Assembly (NCBI RefSeq): GCF_015207375.1
Contig: NZ_JADEWY010000028.1
Span: forward strand, 1-55,372
DNA length: 55,372 nt
DNA from: Coleofasciculus sp. LEGE 07092
Lineage (GTDB): Bacteria; Cyanobacteriota; Cyanobacteriia; Cyanobacteriales; Coleofasciculaceae
Reading direction: 5' to 3'
Shown here in pieces: positions 34,332-43,775 of the stretch. Within the stretch, counting starts at the first letter, position 1. Every line of letters starts with the position of its first letter. The notes under the pieces are model-generated. The model made no database searches. It was not told the origin of the DNA and saw nothing but the letters and a program-made list of their open reading frames with translations. The translations under genes were made by a program, and so were the position numbers.

Positions 34332-35288
34332 TCATTTTTTTACTTCTAACCAGTATTTTAGCTTGAGGTCATAGTACCCAGCCTGTTCGGGAGGATACCA
34401 TCCCGCCTCAATTTTCTCGATGATTTTGGGTAAAGCTTCGATAAACTCTTTTCCCCGGTCTTTGGGATGCACCGTCCAAGCTTTCGGGGAATCTAGAACA
34501 GCTCGAACGTAGGGAGTTTCTTCTAAACGATTTGAGACCATGACCTCCCAAGAGTCTAGTGCTCCTTTTCCGGTCAGGTAATTCAGTTTAGTTTTGACGG
34601 GTGTAGGCAATCGATTTAAAATTTTGTTTTTGTAGGAGCGCCACAAAACTGATAAGGGTAGCAAGCTATCAAAACGTTGGCGAGCTGTCAGATAAACCCG
34701 ACTGCTAAAAAACTTGAATCGATAAAACCCTTGTGGATCTCGCTCGTAAGGTACACGTTGATGTAGGATGCTATCCTGGGTTGGTGGACCCGTTAAGGGT
34801 CTGACCGCCATCACGTCAGAGTGTTGTTGTAATAGTTGAATGCCTTCTTCAATCCAACTGTAACCGGGCTGCTGGTGGAGTAACATATCACTATCAAAGT
34901 GAAGCACATAATCTCCGGGGACTTCTTCAATGGAGAAAATGGTGCCGAGGATAGGATAGCCTTTGTAATTGTGACTTTGGCGGATGCGATCGCCAAAATG
35001 CTTTTGATAAATGCGCTGGCGATAAGCTTCTGAATAATCAATATCAACAACCTTGTCTACTACCCCAGAGCTTAATAAGCGATCGCAATAGTCTCTGAGT
35101 TGGTCGAGGGTGCCGATACCAGGACGGCTTACTTTGTCACCGGACAGGGGTGCGGTATCTACAGCGAGTAGGCGTTGAGTAAAGGGAAAATTACACGTCC
35201 TCACTAGATGAGGAATCGTGTGCATCATGAATGGGATATCAGTTCGCGCCACCATAATTGATAGCGAACAATTGGGCGATACCATCAA
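34332..35288 (-). CDS. Glycosyltransferase with GT-A-type DXD motif
   Basis: A 318-residue protein. VLHFDSDMLLHQQPGYSW near residue 130 is a GT-A metal-binding DXD context, and the N-terminus (CSLSIMVARTDIPFMMHTIPHLVR) resembles the first strand of GT2-like enzymes. It is the first gene of a reverse cluster with the GT-B-like and pyruvyltransferase genes. It is probably used in assembling an extracellular or capsular polysaccharide. A decayed partial copy of it lies at 31443-31990. Confidence 0.75.
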   Translation of the reverse strand: MMVSPNCSLSIMVARTDIPFMMHTIPHLVRTCNFPFTQRLLAVDTAPLSGDKVSRPGIGTLDQLRDYCDRLLSSGVVDKVVDIDYSEAYRQRIYQKHFGDRIRQSHNYKGYPILGTIFSIEEVPGDYVLHFDSDMLLHQQPGYSWIEEGIQLLQQHSDVMAVRPLTGPPTQDSILHQRVPYERDPQGFYRFKFFSSRVYLTARQRFDSLLPLSVLWRSYKNKILNRLPTPVKTKLNYLTGKGALDSWEVMVSNRLEETPYVRAVLDSPKAWTVHPKDRGKEFIEALPKIIEKIEAGWYPPEQAGYYDLKLKYWLEVKK

Positions 35289-35502
35289 AGTCTCCTTAGA
35301 AGCCGTGTCCGGATTTGGTTAGCTGTCAAGTGATTGATGATATAACGACTAGCATTATATCGGTAATTATCTACTTTACTGAGTCTATTCGGAGATGGGG
35401 AAGATAAGGAGAGTAGAGGAGATAAAGAGAATAAATGGATTTCTTCCCCAACTTCCCCACCATCAGCATTCGGGTTAGCAAGATGCCGTAAAAGTTAGAC
35501 TC

Positions 35503-35691
35503 TCATCCAGCTACAGCCCCCTTGTTCTGCTTAGAGGATGAGGGGTTTCCTTTTTGTGGAAGTCTTACACGCAACGCTTCCTCAATCAAGATAGCCCCCA
35601 TTTGACTTTGCGATCGCCTCTCTGCCGTCGCTAGTTTTTCCAAATTTTCTGCCAAATCGTCGGATAGCACCACCGAAACTCGTTTGCTCAT
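35503..35691 (-). CDS. Ribbon-helix-helix (CopG-like) protein
   Basis: A 62-residue protein. The N-terminus (RVSVVLSDDLAENLEKLA followed by RRSQSQMGAILIEEALR) is a ribbon-helix-helix DNA-binding domain of CopG type, as in antitoxins and small repressors. The C-terminus is a short basic tail. No toxin gene follows it; downstream lie 200 bp without a gene. It may be an orphan antitoxin or a regulator. Confidence 0.75.
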   Translation of the reverse strand: MSKRVSVVLSDDLAENLEKLATAERRSQSQMGAILIEEALRVRLPQKGNPSSSKQNKGAVAG

Positions 35692-35829
35692 TGGGTAAAT
35701 CTCACTTTCCTAGTGAATTGAATCCTTGGTTTTTAAGGAGGTGATTTTGTTACACCTACTACAACCTTCGCTTATTTGTGTACTTCTTGACTAGAATGAT
35801 GCATTTTGCGAGAGATGCAGCACGTACTT

Positions 35830-35838
35830 TGTTATAAT
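35830..35838 (+). promoter_or_regulatory. Extended -10 promoter element
   Basis: TGT followed by a perfect TATAAT ends 27 bases before the ATG at 35866. It overlaps the upstream extension of that reading frame, which argues that the shorter start is the real one. No good -35 was seen. Confidence 0.45.
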
Positions 35839-35865
35839 AATTTTACTGAGAGCTATGGTTACACA

Positions 35866-36810
35866 ATGCCACAAATCAAAGCCAGCCCGGTAGAAGCAAA
35901 GAGCGATCGCTCCGACAGCCCGCATCCCGATGGTGAGGACTATCGACAAGCCTTAGAAGATTTCGGAATTGCTCAACTGCTATCTCATCTGAGAAACTAC
36001 GCCGACGAGGACTTCAATGCCGCTTGGATGCACTTACAGGAATACGAACTCGAAAGCCTAGCAGTTCTCCTAATACAGCGCTTAACCCAAAACCTGAACG
36101 GCAAAATGATTGCCAGTTACTTAAACACCATCCGCCATGGCAACTCTGACGTGCTTTGTGAACCAATCAGCTTGCCAATCCCACCCTCCTCAGTTGACTC
36201 CCCCACCGACTTCCCCACAGACTTTGCCCCCCGCTACCAAGAAGGCGAGCTCATTCGGTGGCGGACTCTCTCCCCAAACTCAGACTGGGGTATCGTAATG
36301 GGTCGATTTTATGCCTATGCCCGACATCAGTATCAGTGGGCAGTTGGCTATCTCATTCAACTCGACCCAGAGTCTCCTAGTGCAGCTTGGACAGCTACCG
36401 ACACCGCCTGGGAAGATGATTTACAACCGCTCGAAACAAGTCCGCTCAAATCCCGCCTTCCAGACGCTTCTCCCTCTGTCCATAGCCCACCCGGACGCTA
36501 CAATGCCCGACGTAGGCGCAATCCTTGTCCCCTCACTCAACGAGAGAAAAACCTGATCGACCTCTACAGCCACTGTCAACTGGCAATGACACCCAGGCAG
36601 TTTCATCGCAAGTGGGACGTGAATTACGAAACGATTGCCTATATCTGTTCTCGCTCGACTTCCACCGTGCAGTGTTGGTTCAGGAGAGGTCGAGACTACC
36701 GCCGCCCGCACCCTATTGATTTGCGTCACCTGGCTTTAATGGACTTCTTGCTAGAGCATTTTGAAGAGATTCCGGAAACCCTCACAAGTGTGTTGTGTAC
36801 TCCAGAATAG
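35866..36810 (+). CDS. Conserved helix-turn-helix-like cyanobacterial protein
   Basis: A 314-residue protein starting MPQIKAS; the frame is open further upstream but a promoter-like TATAAT lies in that part. Residues about 25-110 are helical (YRQALEDFGIAQLLSHLRNYADEDF...). The middle has a region with EGELIRWRTLSPNSDWGIVMGRFYAYA and a short Trp-rich segment. The C-terminal 80 residues (LTQREKNLIDLY ... WDVNYETIAYICSRSTSTVQCWFRRG) look like a helix-turn-helix that could bind DNA. No named family was recognised. A strong terminator lies about 115 bp downstream. Confidence 0.7.
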   Translation: MPQIKASPVEAKSDRSDSPHPDGEDYRQALEDFGIAQLLSHLRNYADEDFNAAWMHLQEYELESLAVLLIQRLTQNLNGKMIASYLNTIRHGNSDVLCEPISLPIPPSSVDSPTDFPTDFAPRYQEGELIRWRTLSPNSDWGIVMGRFYAYARHQYQWAVGYLIQLDPESPSAAWTATDTAWEDDLQPLETSPLKSRLPDASPSVHSPPGRYNARRRRNPCPLTQREKNLIDLYSHCQLAMTPRQFHRKWDVNYETIAYICSRSTSTVQCWFRRGRDYRRPHPIDLRHLALMDFLLEHFEEIPETLTSVLCTPE

Positions 36811-36925
36811 TCAAACATCCAGCCCTGAGTTTTGATGTTCTCTGCCCAACGTAAGAATAATCATTTTTCCTGATGGTATTACAGGTATCTCGTATCAAGA
36901 AATGGTAGATGCACCCTGGTGATTC

Positions 36926-36953
36926 ACCCCCAGCCTTAAACTGGGGGTTTTTT
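36926..36953 (+). terminator. Rho-independent terminator
   Basis: A seven-base-pair stem, CCCCCAG with CTGGGGG, around a seven-base loop is followed by six T. It lies downstream of the helix-turn-helix gene on the same strand. Confidence 0.85.
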
Positions 36954-37034
36954 GTGCCCATTAATTCCGATCGCTCGTCATCTGTTGTACATTTGACAAA
37001 GCCACTGGCAAGTCCCCACTTGTAAAATTTAGTT

Positions 37035-38243
37035 ATGACCCGCGTAATTGGTTTAATAAGCGGCACCTCAGTCGATGGGATTGATGCGGCTTTAGTTGAG
37101 GTAGCCGGTTCAGAAGCGGATTTAACAATTGAGTTAGTAGCGGGTGAAACCTATCCCTACCCCCCCGAACTCAGAGCGAAAATTCTAGACGTCTGCGCGG
37201 GTGCTGCTCTCTCCATGGCAGAATTAGCAGCATTAGATGATGCGATTGTTGTGCAATTTGCCCAAGCCGCTCTAGCCATCCAGAAAAACCACACTTCAGC
37301 TACCCTGATTGGCTCCCACGGTCAAACCGTCTACCATCAACCTCCTAAGATGCAGGGAAAAAAGGAAACGGGGGGGAATTCTTTTGCCTCAACAACTTTA
37401 TCCTCCCATCTCCCTATCTCCTCTTTGGGATACAGTCTCCAATTGGGACGGGGAGAAGCCATCGCCGAGCTAACGGCTATCAAAACCGTCAGTAATTTTC
37501 GGGCGGCTGACATTGCGGCTGGAGGGCAAGGAGCACCGATGGTGTCGAAGGTAGATGGTTACTTGCTCTCGTCGCCTACTCAGCATCGATGTATCCAAAA
37601 TATTGGTGGTATCGGGAATGTGACTTATCTCCCTCCCCGTCAGGGCAATAGCTTAGAAGGCATCTTTGGTTGGGATACCGGTCCTGGGAACAGCTTGTTA
37701 GATTTAGCCGTACAATATTTTACAAATGGCAGTAAAACCTACGACGGAGAGGGGAGCTGGGCGCGGCAGGGTAAGATTTGCGATTCTTTGCTACAGCAGT
37801 GGTTAGAGCAAGATTTTTTTCAGACACCACCGCCAAAATCCACAGGACGGGAGTTGTTTGGTCAGGACTACTTACAACAGTGTTTGGCTCAAAGTCAAGG
37901 TTATCATCTGAGTCCGGCTGATATGCTGGCAACCCTGACCGAACTCACTGTCGCCTCTATCGAACAAAGCTACCGCCGCTTTTTGCCCCAGCTTCCTGAG
38001 GAAGTTCTTTTGTGTGGGGGGGGGAGCCGCAACCTCTATTTAAAGGAACGCCTGCAAGCCAGGTTAGAATCGGTGCAGGTGCTAACTACTGATGAAGCTG
38101 GGATGAGTGGGGATTTCAAAGAAGCGATCGCCTTTGCTGTTTTGGCTTACTGGCGGATTTTGGGAATTGCTGGCAATTTACCTCAGGTTACTGGAGCTAG
38201 GGTCGCAGCAGTATTGGGAAACATCCACCCCCCCTACGGCTAA
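37035..38243 (+). CDS. anmK: Anhydro-N-acetylmuramic acid kinase
   Basis: The 402-residue protein is AnmK, which opens and phosphorylates 1,6-anhydro-MurNAc to MurNAc-6-P in peptidoglycan recycling. Evidence: [18 protein letters not shown] at the start, [71 protein letters not shown], and [10 protein letters not shown] stretch of about 25 residues (MQGKKETGG... to LPISS) between the [10 protein letters not shown] block and LGYSLQ looks like an extra loop. It is cytoplasmic. The downstream etherase MurQ is not in the window. Confidence 0.96.
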   Translation: MTRVIGLISGTSVDGIDAALVEVAGSEADLTIELVAGETYPYPPELRAKILDVCAGAALSMAELAALDDAIVVQFAQAALAIQKNHTSATLIGSHGQTVYHQPPKMQGKKETGGNSFASTTLSSHLPISSLGYSLQLGRGEAIAELTAIKTVSNFRAADIAAGGQGAPMVSKVDGYLLSSPTQHRCIQNIGGIGNVTYLPPRQGNSLEGIFGWDTGPGNSLLDLAVQYFTNGSKTYDGEGSWARQGKICDSLLQQWLEQDFFQTPPPKSTGRELFGQDYLQQCLAQSQGYHLSPADMLATLTELTVASIEQSYRRFLPQLPEEVLLCGGGSRNLYLKERLQARLESVQVLTTDEAGMSGDFKEAIAFAVLAYWRILGIAGNLPQVTGARVAAVLGNIHPPYG

Positions 38244-38417
38244 ACTCTCAGCCCAGGTTCTATCTCCTGTAAAACTCCGGTTATACTGAAACATACTTGA
38301 CACTATTCATCCTCATTTATGGCATTTTGCCAATTAGTGGAGTTTAAGCTAATTACTAATCTTTAATGAGGGGAATTTTAAAGACATGATGTTGGATAAT
38401 AGGCAAAGGGTAACGCC

Positions 38418-38864
38418 GTGGCTCACACCTTTTTAATGGAGGCGGGACGCTGGACACTCCAGGGAAATTGGCTGGAGCGTAATGGGCTGCTATTCGCCGT
38501 CAAAGGTAAGACAATTATTGCCTGGGGTCGGGAGAACTGGTTCACAATGGTCACCAAACTAGTTTTTCCCGATAGTGAGCGTGAGGATATTTCGTTTCAA
38601 TATCGGGGGCGTCTTGATGCTGGGGAACGACAGTATACCTTCGTCTTACAGCACAGTGTCTTAGGTCGGGTTGAGGGTGAGGGTTGGGTTACTCCAGAAT
38701 CCATTGTGCAGCGCTATTGGGTCTTGGGCGATCGCCAAAGGCGCAGTGGCTTTGAAACCAGACATCGCCTTAATAACAACACTTACCATCTATCAAGTAG
38801 CATTATGGCGGGACACTATCTAACTAGCACTATGGAAGCAACGATGGAACGTCAGCCAGAATAG
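38418..38864 (+). CDS. Conserved 148-residue protein of unknown function
   Basis: Starts at GTG; a second start (ATG at 38436, MEAGRW) is possible. The sequence alternates strands rich in Trp, Arg and Gly (RWTLQGNWLERNGLLFAVKGK, IIAWGRENWFTMVTKLVFP, DISFQYRGRLDAGERQYTFVLQH, YWVLGDRQRRSGFETRHRL), so a beta barrel similar to lipocalin-like small proteins is likely. No signal peptide, no recognised function. It stands between anmK and a kinase gene. Confidence 0.65.
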   Translation: MAHTFLMEAGRWTLQGNWLERNGLLFAVKGKTIIAWGRENWFTMVTKLVFPDSEREDISFQYRGRLDAGERQYTFVLQHSVLGRVEGEGWVTPESIVQRYWVLGDRQRRSGFETRHRLNNNTYHLSSSIMAGHYLTSTMEATMERQPE

Positions 38865-39260
38865 TAATAGTCCGACATCTAGATATCAGTAGCGTTTGGT
38901 AGATAGCCGTCTCCACGGTTAGAAGCCATGGGCTAGTGGCAGTTTCGCTGAATTTAATCAGAAATGCCAGGGGAGCCATTCCCAATCAATCGCCCAACCA
39001 AAGCAGGTAAGTGCCATTTCTAGTTTAAGTGAGCGGCTGCAACCTTAACTGACCTGATGAATGCAAGGTTGTTAGGAAAAAGATCAAAGGGGATAATTTT
39101 GCCCGGTTCTCCTTTCCTTCCTATCACTGAATGGTCAATTTTAGATTACAACCGTGAAAGAAGGAGGTAGTGCCTCACTAAATGTCCGTTCAGGCGTCAT
39201 CACTTTTTGGTTGTAGGTCAAATGGGAACGCGCCATCTTCAAGCTATCACTCAGCCAATT
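38865..39260. other. Gene-free stretch before the kinase gene
   Basis: About 390 bases with no coding frame of note, no clear hairpin with a T-run, and no recognised repeat. AAGGAGG near 39161 is not placed before a convincing start. Confidence 0.4.
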
Positions 39261-40796
39261 ATGACCAAAGACCCTAACGACAGTCGCATACTCGCCAATC
39301 GCTATCAACTTGTCGAGCTGATAGGCAAAGGCGCTATGGGTCAAGTTTATAAAGCTAAAGATATGTTACTTGGCGGTGTTATTGTTGCTGTCAAGTTTAT
39401 TTCCCAAGCATTGCTAAATCAGAAAATGCGCCTTCGTTTTGAGCGAGAGGCAACCATCTGTGCACTACTTGGTGAAAAAAGCAATCATATCGTGCGTGTC
39501 AGAGACTATGGCGTCGATGAAAACGAGATTTCGTTCTACGTCATGGAATACCTCGAAGGCAAAAACTTGAGCGAAATTATCCGCTCACAACCTTTGCCCT
39601 TACCTCGGTTTCTCAATATTGCCCGCCAAATTGGTTTAGGACTGCAATGCGCCCACAAGGGGATTGTGATTGAAGGTGAACTCAGCCCCATTATTCACCG
39701 GGATATTAAACCCAGTAATATCCTCGTTATTCAAGACACCTCTTTTGGCGAACTTGTCAAAATTCTCGACTTTGGTATTGCTAAACTCCTGCAATCCACT
39801 AGCGATCAAACTCACTCGTTTATGGGTACTCTGGCTTACTGTTCACCAGAGCAAATGGAGGGCAAGGAACTTGACAAACGCTCCGACATTTACAGTCTGG
39901 GAGTGATGATGTTTGAGATGCTCACTGGCGAAATGCCCGTTGTCGGAGAAACTCATTCTTTCGGTGGCTGGTACAAAGCCCATCGCTTCGATTCTCCCAG
40001 AACCTTTGAGTCGGCGAATCCTAACCTAAAATTGCCGAAAATTCTGGAAAATCTAGTCATGAGCTGTCTGGCAAAAGAGCCTGCCGATCGCCCCCAAAGT
40101 ATTGAACAACTTCTTCAGGCATTGGAACCGTTAGAACAGCGTTTCGGTAAAGGAAGGCAACTCGGGCAACGGATTGGTGAAGTGCTCTCTAAATTTCCGG
40201 TTGTCCAAGATGCGTCAACCCAGCACCTTCCCACCACCGATGAACTTTGCCTGCGGACTTCTTGGCCCAAAGATAAACCGAAAGCCGCTATTGTTTTTCC
40301 TCATATTATTCGCACTAACCGCGAAGTATTAGCGACCCTTTGGGTGATGCTTACCAAGGAAGATATTCAAAAACGCCAAGTTAGTACTCGCTATAACCAA
40401 TTTTTGTTCTTAACCTCACCCCATCCCATGCTGTTGTGGATTACAGCACTTCACAACCGAGAACATGGCGCTCGTTGGCTGACGTGTTACCTCGATCTCA
40501 AAACATCCCTCGGTCAAAAAGTGGTGAGAATCTTAGGAGAAAATGGCTCATACCGAATCTTGTTCTTTGCTCTATCTGAACCTGAACGCTGTGCCACCGT
40601 CATGAGTTCTACCATTGCTCCGATGCAACGAAAATTGCTAATCCAATGGGCAAATGCTGGTCAGGCAGCACCGTCAGTCTCTCAGCCCCAACTCAGTAAA
40701 CGCCTTCTCAAGCAGGAGTTTGAGAAACTTAAGCCCAAAATTTTAATGAAGTTAGAAGCCATTCATACCGATTATCCGACCGATATTTCTGGTTAG
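39261..40796 (+). CDS. Serine/threonine protein kinase
   Basis: A 511-residue Hanks-type kinase starting MTKDPNDSR; TTG or ATG codons up to 54 bases upstream would add residues. The kinase domain is at about residues 15-290: Gly-rich IGKGAMGQVYK, Lys in VAVKFI, HRDIKPSNIL, DFGIAKLL, and the APE-type CSPEQM. The C-terminal 200 residues lack a membrane segment. They contain KPKAAIVFPHIIRTNREVLATLWVMLTKEDI and FLFLTSPHPMLLWITALHNREHGARWLTCYLDLKTSLG, a globular module of unknown function. The protein should be cytoplasmic. It is convergent with pntB. Confidence 0.93.
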   Translation: MTKDPNDSRILANRYQLVELIGKGAMGQVYKAKDMLLGGVIVAVKFISQALLNQKMRLRFEREATICALLGEKSNHIVRVRDYGVDENEISFYVMEYLEGKNLSEIIRSQPLPLPRFLNIARQIGLGLQCAHKGIVIEGELSPIIHRDIKPSNILVIQDTSFGELVKILDFGIAKLLQSTSDQTHSFMGTLAYCSPEQMEGKELDKRSDIYSLGVMMFEMLTGEMPVVGETHSFGGWYKAHRFDSPRTFESANPNLKLPKILENLVMSCLAKEPADRPQSIEQLLQALEPLEQRFGKGRQLGQRIGEVLSKFPVVQDASTQHLPTTDELCLRTSWPKDKPKAAIVFPHIIRTNREVLATLWVMLTKEDIQKRQVSTRYNQFLFLTSPHPMLLWITALHNREHGARWLTCYLDLKTSLGQKVVRILGENGSYRILFFALSEPERCATVMSSTIAPMQRKLLIQWANAGQAAPSVSQPQLSKRLLKQEFEKLKPKILMKLEAIHTDYPTDISG

Positions 40797-40849
40797 TTAT
40801 GAATTATGAATGAAAGAAAACAATTTATTTCTCAATTCATAATTCATAA
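40797..40849. terminator. 15-bp inverted repeat between convergent genes
   Basis: TTATGAATTATGAAT at 40797-40811 is perfectly complementary in reverse to ATTCATAATTCATAA at 40835-40849, with a 23-base AT-rich loop. It begins right after the kinase stop codon and ends eight bases before the pntB stop. It could stop transcription from both sides, but no T-run follows on either strand and the stem is AT-rich, so it may simply be an intergenic repeat. Confidence 0.55.
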
Positions 40850-40857
40850 CTCATAAA

Positions 40858-42270
40858 TCAAGCTAGTTGTTTCACTTCCGAAACAAGGTTTGCCACGACA
40901 TCCTTGGCACTGCCAAACAGCATCATGGTCTTGTCTTTGTAGAACAGATCGTTATCAACACCAGCAAAACCAGTACTCATGCTTCGCTTAATCACGATCG
41001 CGTGCTTGGCTTTGTCCACTTCCAAAATAGGCATTCCGTAAATCGGGCTACTGCTGTTGCTTTTGGCGGCTGGATTAACCACATCATTGGCACCAATCAC
41101 CAGGGCGACATCGGTTTCATCAAATTGAGAATTGATGTCATCCATGTCGTAGAGCTGAGAATAAGGAACATTGGCTTCTGCCAACAACACGTTCATATGT
41201 CCCGGCATCCGACCGGCAACGGGGTGAATCGCATATTTTACCTCAACACCCAGTTTTTCAAGCTGATCTGCCAACTCTCGTACTGTGTGCTGTGCCTGCG
41301 CCACTGCCATACCGTAGCCGGGAACAACCACCACGTTACGGGCATAACCCAACATCATTGCACCTTCTTCAGCACCGATGCTGTGGACAACCTTATCGCC
41401 GCCATCACCCACAGCACCAGCACCACCAACCCCGCCGCCATCGCCACCAAAGGCGCTAAACAGCACATTGGGGAGCGAACGGTTCATCGCTTTACACATG
41501 ATGTTGGTCAAAATCAAACCAGAAGCCCCCACCAACGCGCCAGCAACAATTAGCATATCGTTCATTACCACAAAACCGGCTGCGCTGGCAGCTAAACCGG
41601 AAAACGAGTTCAGCAGTGAGATCACAACCGGCATATCGCCGCCGCCAATGGGGAGGACGAACAATATCCCCAATACCGAGGAAACCCCAACCATTGTTAG
41701 GAAGACCGTTAGATTTTCGGGTGTGACGAGCAGATAACCACTGCAAACCAAAAAGCTAATTAATAACAAGGCATTAAAGGGCTGCTGCAAGGGAAATTTG
41801 ACTGGTTTTCCGGCAATCAAACCTTGCAACTTACCAAAAGCAACCAAACTACCCGTTAAAGTGACACCACCAATTAAGACACCGAGAATCACGGTAATAG
41901 TGGAACCGATAGGTACGCCTACACCCGCGTCAATTAAGCGCCAAAATTCACCAATCGCAACCAGTGCGGAAGCCGCACCGCCCAAGCCATTCAGCAAACC
42001 TACCATCTGGGGCATGGCGGTCATTTCTACTTTATAAGCCGCGATCGCACCGATAATTGACCCAAGGGCAATCCCCACTAGAACCATTTGATAGTTCAAA
42101 ACCTGTTGGTTCAATAAAGTCGCCACTACTGCCAGTAGCATACCCACCGATGCCAACACATTGCCATTACGAGCGGTGGCTGGCGAACCCAACTTTTTCA
42201 AACCCAAGATAAATAATGAGGTCGCCACTAAATACGTTAGTTCGATCCCAGTCGCCAGAAAGTTGGTCAT
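40858..42270 (-). CDS. pntB: NAD(P) transhydrogenase subunit beta
   Basis: The 470-residue protein is the beta subunit of the proton-translocating transhydrogenase. The N-terminal half holds about nine membrane helices (domain II). The C-terminal half is the NADP(H)-binding domain III, with VPGYGMAVAQAQH, VKYAIHPVAGRMPGHMNVLLAEANVPY, ALVIGANDVVNPAA and GMPILEVDKAKHAIVIKRSM. With PntA it couples hydride transfer between NADH and NADP+ to proton movement across the membrane. Its start overlaps the pntA2 end by four bases. Confidence 0.97.
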   Translation of the reverse strand: MTNFLATGIELTYLVATSLFILGLKKLGSPATARNGNVLASVGMLLAVVATLLNQQVLNYQMVLVGIALGSIIGAIAAYKVEMTAMPQMVGLLNGLGGAASALVAIGEFWRLIDAGVGVPIGSTITVILGVLIGGVTLTGSLVAFGKLQGLIAGKPVKFPLQQPFNALLLISFLVCSGYLLVTPENLTVFLTMVGVSSVLGILFVLPIGGGDMPVVISLLNSFSGLAASAAGFVVMNDMLIVAGALVGASGLILTNIMCKAMNRSLPNVLFSAFGGDGGGVGGAGAVGDGGDKVVHSIGAEEGAMMLGYARNVVVVPGYGMAVAQAQHTVRELADQLEKLGVEVKYAIHPVAGRMPGHMNVLLAEANVPYSQLYDMDDINSQFDETDVALVIGANDVVNPAAKSNSSSPIYGMPILEVDKAKHAIVIKRSMSTGFAGVDNDLFYKDKTMMLFGSAKDVVANLVSEVKQLA

Positions 42271-42560
42271 GCCTTCACCTCTTTTTTCTTGAACATTTGC
42301 AACATCCGATCAGTCACCAAGAAACCACCCACTACATTAATAGTTGCCAGCACCACAGCAATTAAGCCCAAAATCACCGTGACATTCCATTCCTTCGGAC
42401 CGGCAATAAGCAACGCGCCGATGACGGCAATACCAGAAATAGCGTTAGCACCAGACATTAAAGGGGTGTGGAGGGTTGGCGGCACTTTGTTGATTACTTC
42501 AAAACCCACAAACGATGCCAGCACAAAGACGAACAAACTCGCAATCAATGCGGTTGTCAT
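42267..42560 (-). CDS. pntA2: NAD(P) transhydrogenase subunit alpha, membrane part
   Basis: A 97-residue protein with three membrane helices, homologous to the C-terminal membrane part of PntA (LASFVGFEVINKVPPTLHTPLMSGANAISGIAVIGALL is diagnostic). In cyanobacteria and some other bacteria the alpha subunit is split into two genes, as here. It lies between pntA1 and pntB, overlapping pntB by four bases and 63 bp downstream of pntA1. Confidence 0.96.
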   Translation of the reverse strand: MTTALIASLFVFVLASFVGFEVINKVPPTLHTPLMSGANAISGIAVIGALLIAGPKEWNVTVILGLIAVVLATINVVGGFLVTDRMLQMFKKKEVKA

Positions 42561-42623
42561 AGGTTGAAAAACTCCTTATTTGTTGATTGTTGATTGGCAA
42601 AGGCGATGAACCCTGAACATAAC

Positions 42624-43775
42624 CTATACCGCTGCACTCATTTGAGCTAAGACATCCTTGACTCGTTGGTTGAGAATTTCACCCCCATGGGTGATGCAAG
42701 TGCTGGCAATGATGTCATCGTCAAAATTTAACTGCAACTGACCCTCTTTAATCAGGTATTGCAGCAGAGTAGAGATGTTCTTGGCGTACATCTGACTGGC
42801 ATTAACTGGCATTGAAGATGGCAAGTTAATCGGACCAATAATCGTCACCCCGTGGCGCACGACATCTTTACCCGCTTCAGTACCAGCACAGTTACCTCCT
42901 TGTTCGGCAGCGAGATCGACAATCACCGATCCCGGCTTCATCTGTTGCACCATTTCTTCACTCACCAGTAGGGGAGCCTTTTTCCCTGGCACCTGAGCGG
43001 TGGTAATCACGATATCCGCTTGTTGGACGTGTTCAGCAATGAGTTCCTGAGTGCGCTGCTTAGATGCCTCAGAGACTTCTTTGGCGTAACCCCCTTCAGC
43101 TACGGTATCTTCATCAAGGGTGACTTCCACAAACCTAGCACCAAGGCTTTGTACTTCTTCCTTAACCGCCGGTCGAATATCAAAGGCTTCGACGACAGCA
43201 CCCAAGCGTCGGGCAGTTGCGATCGCTTGCAGTCCCGCCACACCCGCACCGATCACAAACACTTTAGCAGGCTTAATCGTGCCAGCAGCGGTCGTCAGCA
43301 TGGGGAAAAACTTCGGCAACGCTGCTGCTGCAATCAGTACCGCTTTGTAACCTGCCACGCCAGCTTGAGATGAGAGCGCATCCATACTCTGGGCGCGGCT
43401 GGTGCGGGGGATCAACTCCATGCCAAACGCCGTTACTTTGCAATTTGCCAGTTGCTGCACAAGTTCGGGTTTGCCCAAAGGGTTGAGGAAGCTGATTAAT
43501 GTGGTTCCTTCCCGCATTTGGTTAATTTCCTGCTCTTTGGGCAGGCTAACTTTTAGCACGACATCGCTATCACCCCACAGCATTGCTGTATCAGAGCTTA
43601 ACTGAGCACCCGCCTCTTCGTAGGCGCGATCGCTAAAGAACGCTCCCTCTCCAGCACCCGTTTCCACCCAAATTTCCAAGCCCTGTTTGACTAAACGGGC
43701 AACTGTGTCAGGAATCAAGGCAACTCGATTTTCTCCGACTTCAATTTCTTTGACAAGGGCTATTTTCATAAGCAC
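42624..43775 (-). CDS. pntA1: NAD(P) transhydrogenase subunit alpha, NAD-binding part
   Basis: The 383-residue protein is domain I of the transhydrogenase. MKIALVKEIEVGENRVALIPDTV and LISFLNPLGKPELVQQLA are typical of the family, as are GTIKPAKVFVIGAGVAGLQAIATARRLGA (the Rossmann NAD site), VIVDLAAEQGGNCAGTE, and the C-terminal helix. A cytoplasmic NAD(H)-binding protein, it is the first gene of the pntA1-pntA2-pntB operon. An ATG two codons after the first one is the better match to the family start. Confidence 0.97.
   Translation of the reverse strand: MLMKIALVKEIEVGENRVALIPDTVARLVKQGLEIWVETGAGEGAFFSDRAYEEAGAQLSSDTAMLWGDSDVVLKVSLPKEQEINQMREGTTLISFLNPLGKPELVQQLANCKVTAFGMELIPRTSRAQSMDALSSQAGVAGYKAVLIAAAALPKFFPMLTTAAGTIKPAKVFVIGAGVAGLQAIATARRLGAVVEAFDIRPAVKEEVQSLGARFVEVTLDEDTVAEGGYAKEVSEASKQRTQELIAEHVQQADIVITTAQVPGKKAPLLVSEEMVQQMKPGSVIVDLAAEQGGNCAGTEAGKDVVRHGVTIIGPINLPSSMPVNASQMYAKNISTLLQYLIKEGQLQLNFDDDIIASTCITHGGEILNQRVKDVLAQMSAAV

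Noticed and set aside
40867..41737. Long forward frames of 228 and 119 codons opposite pntB
   Set aside because: They are antisense to a certain pntB gene; the frames arise from its codon bias.
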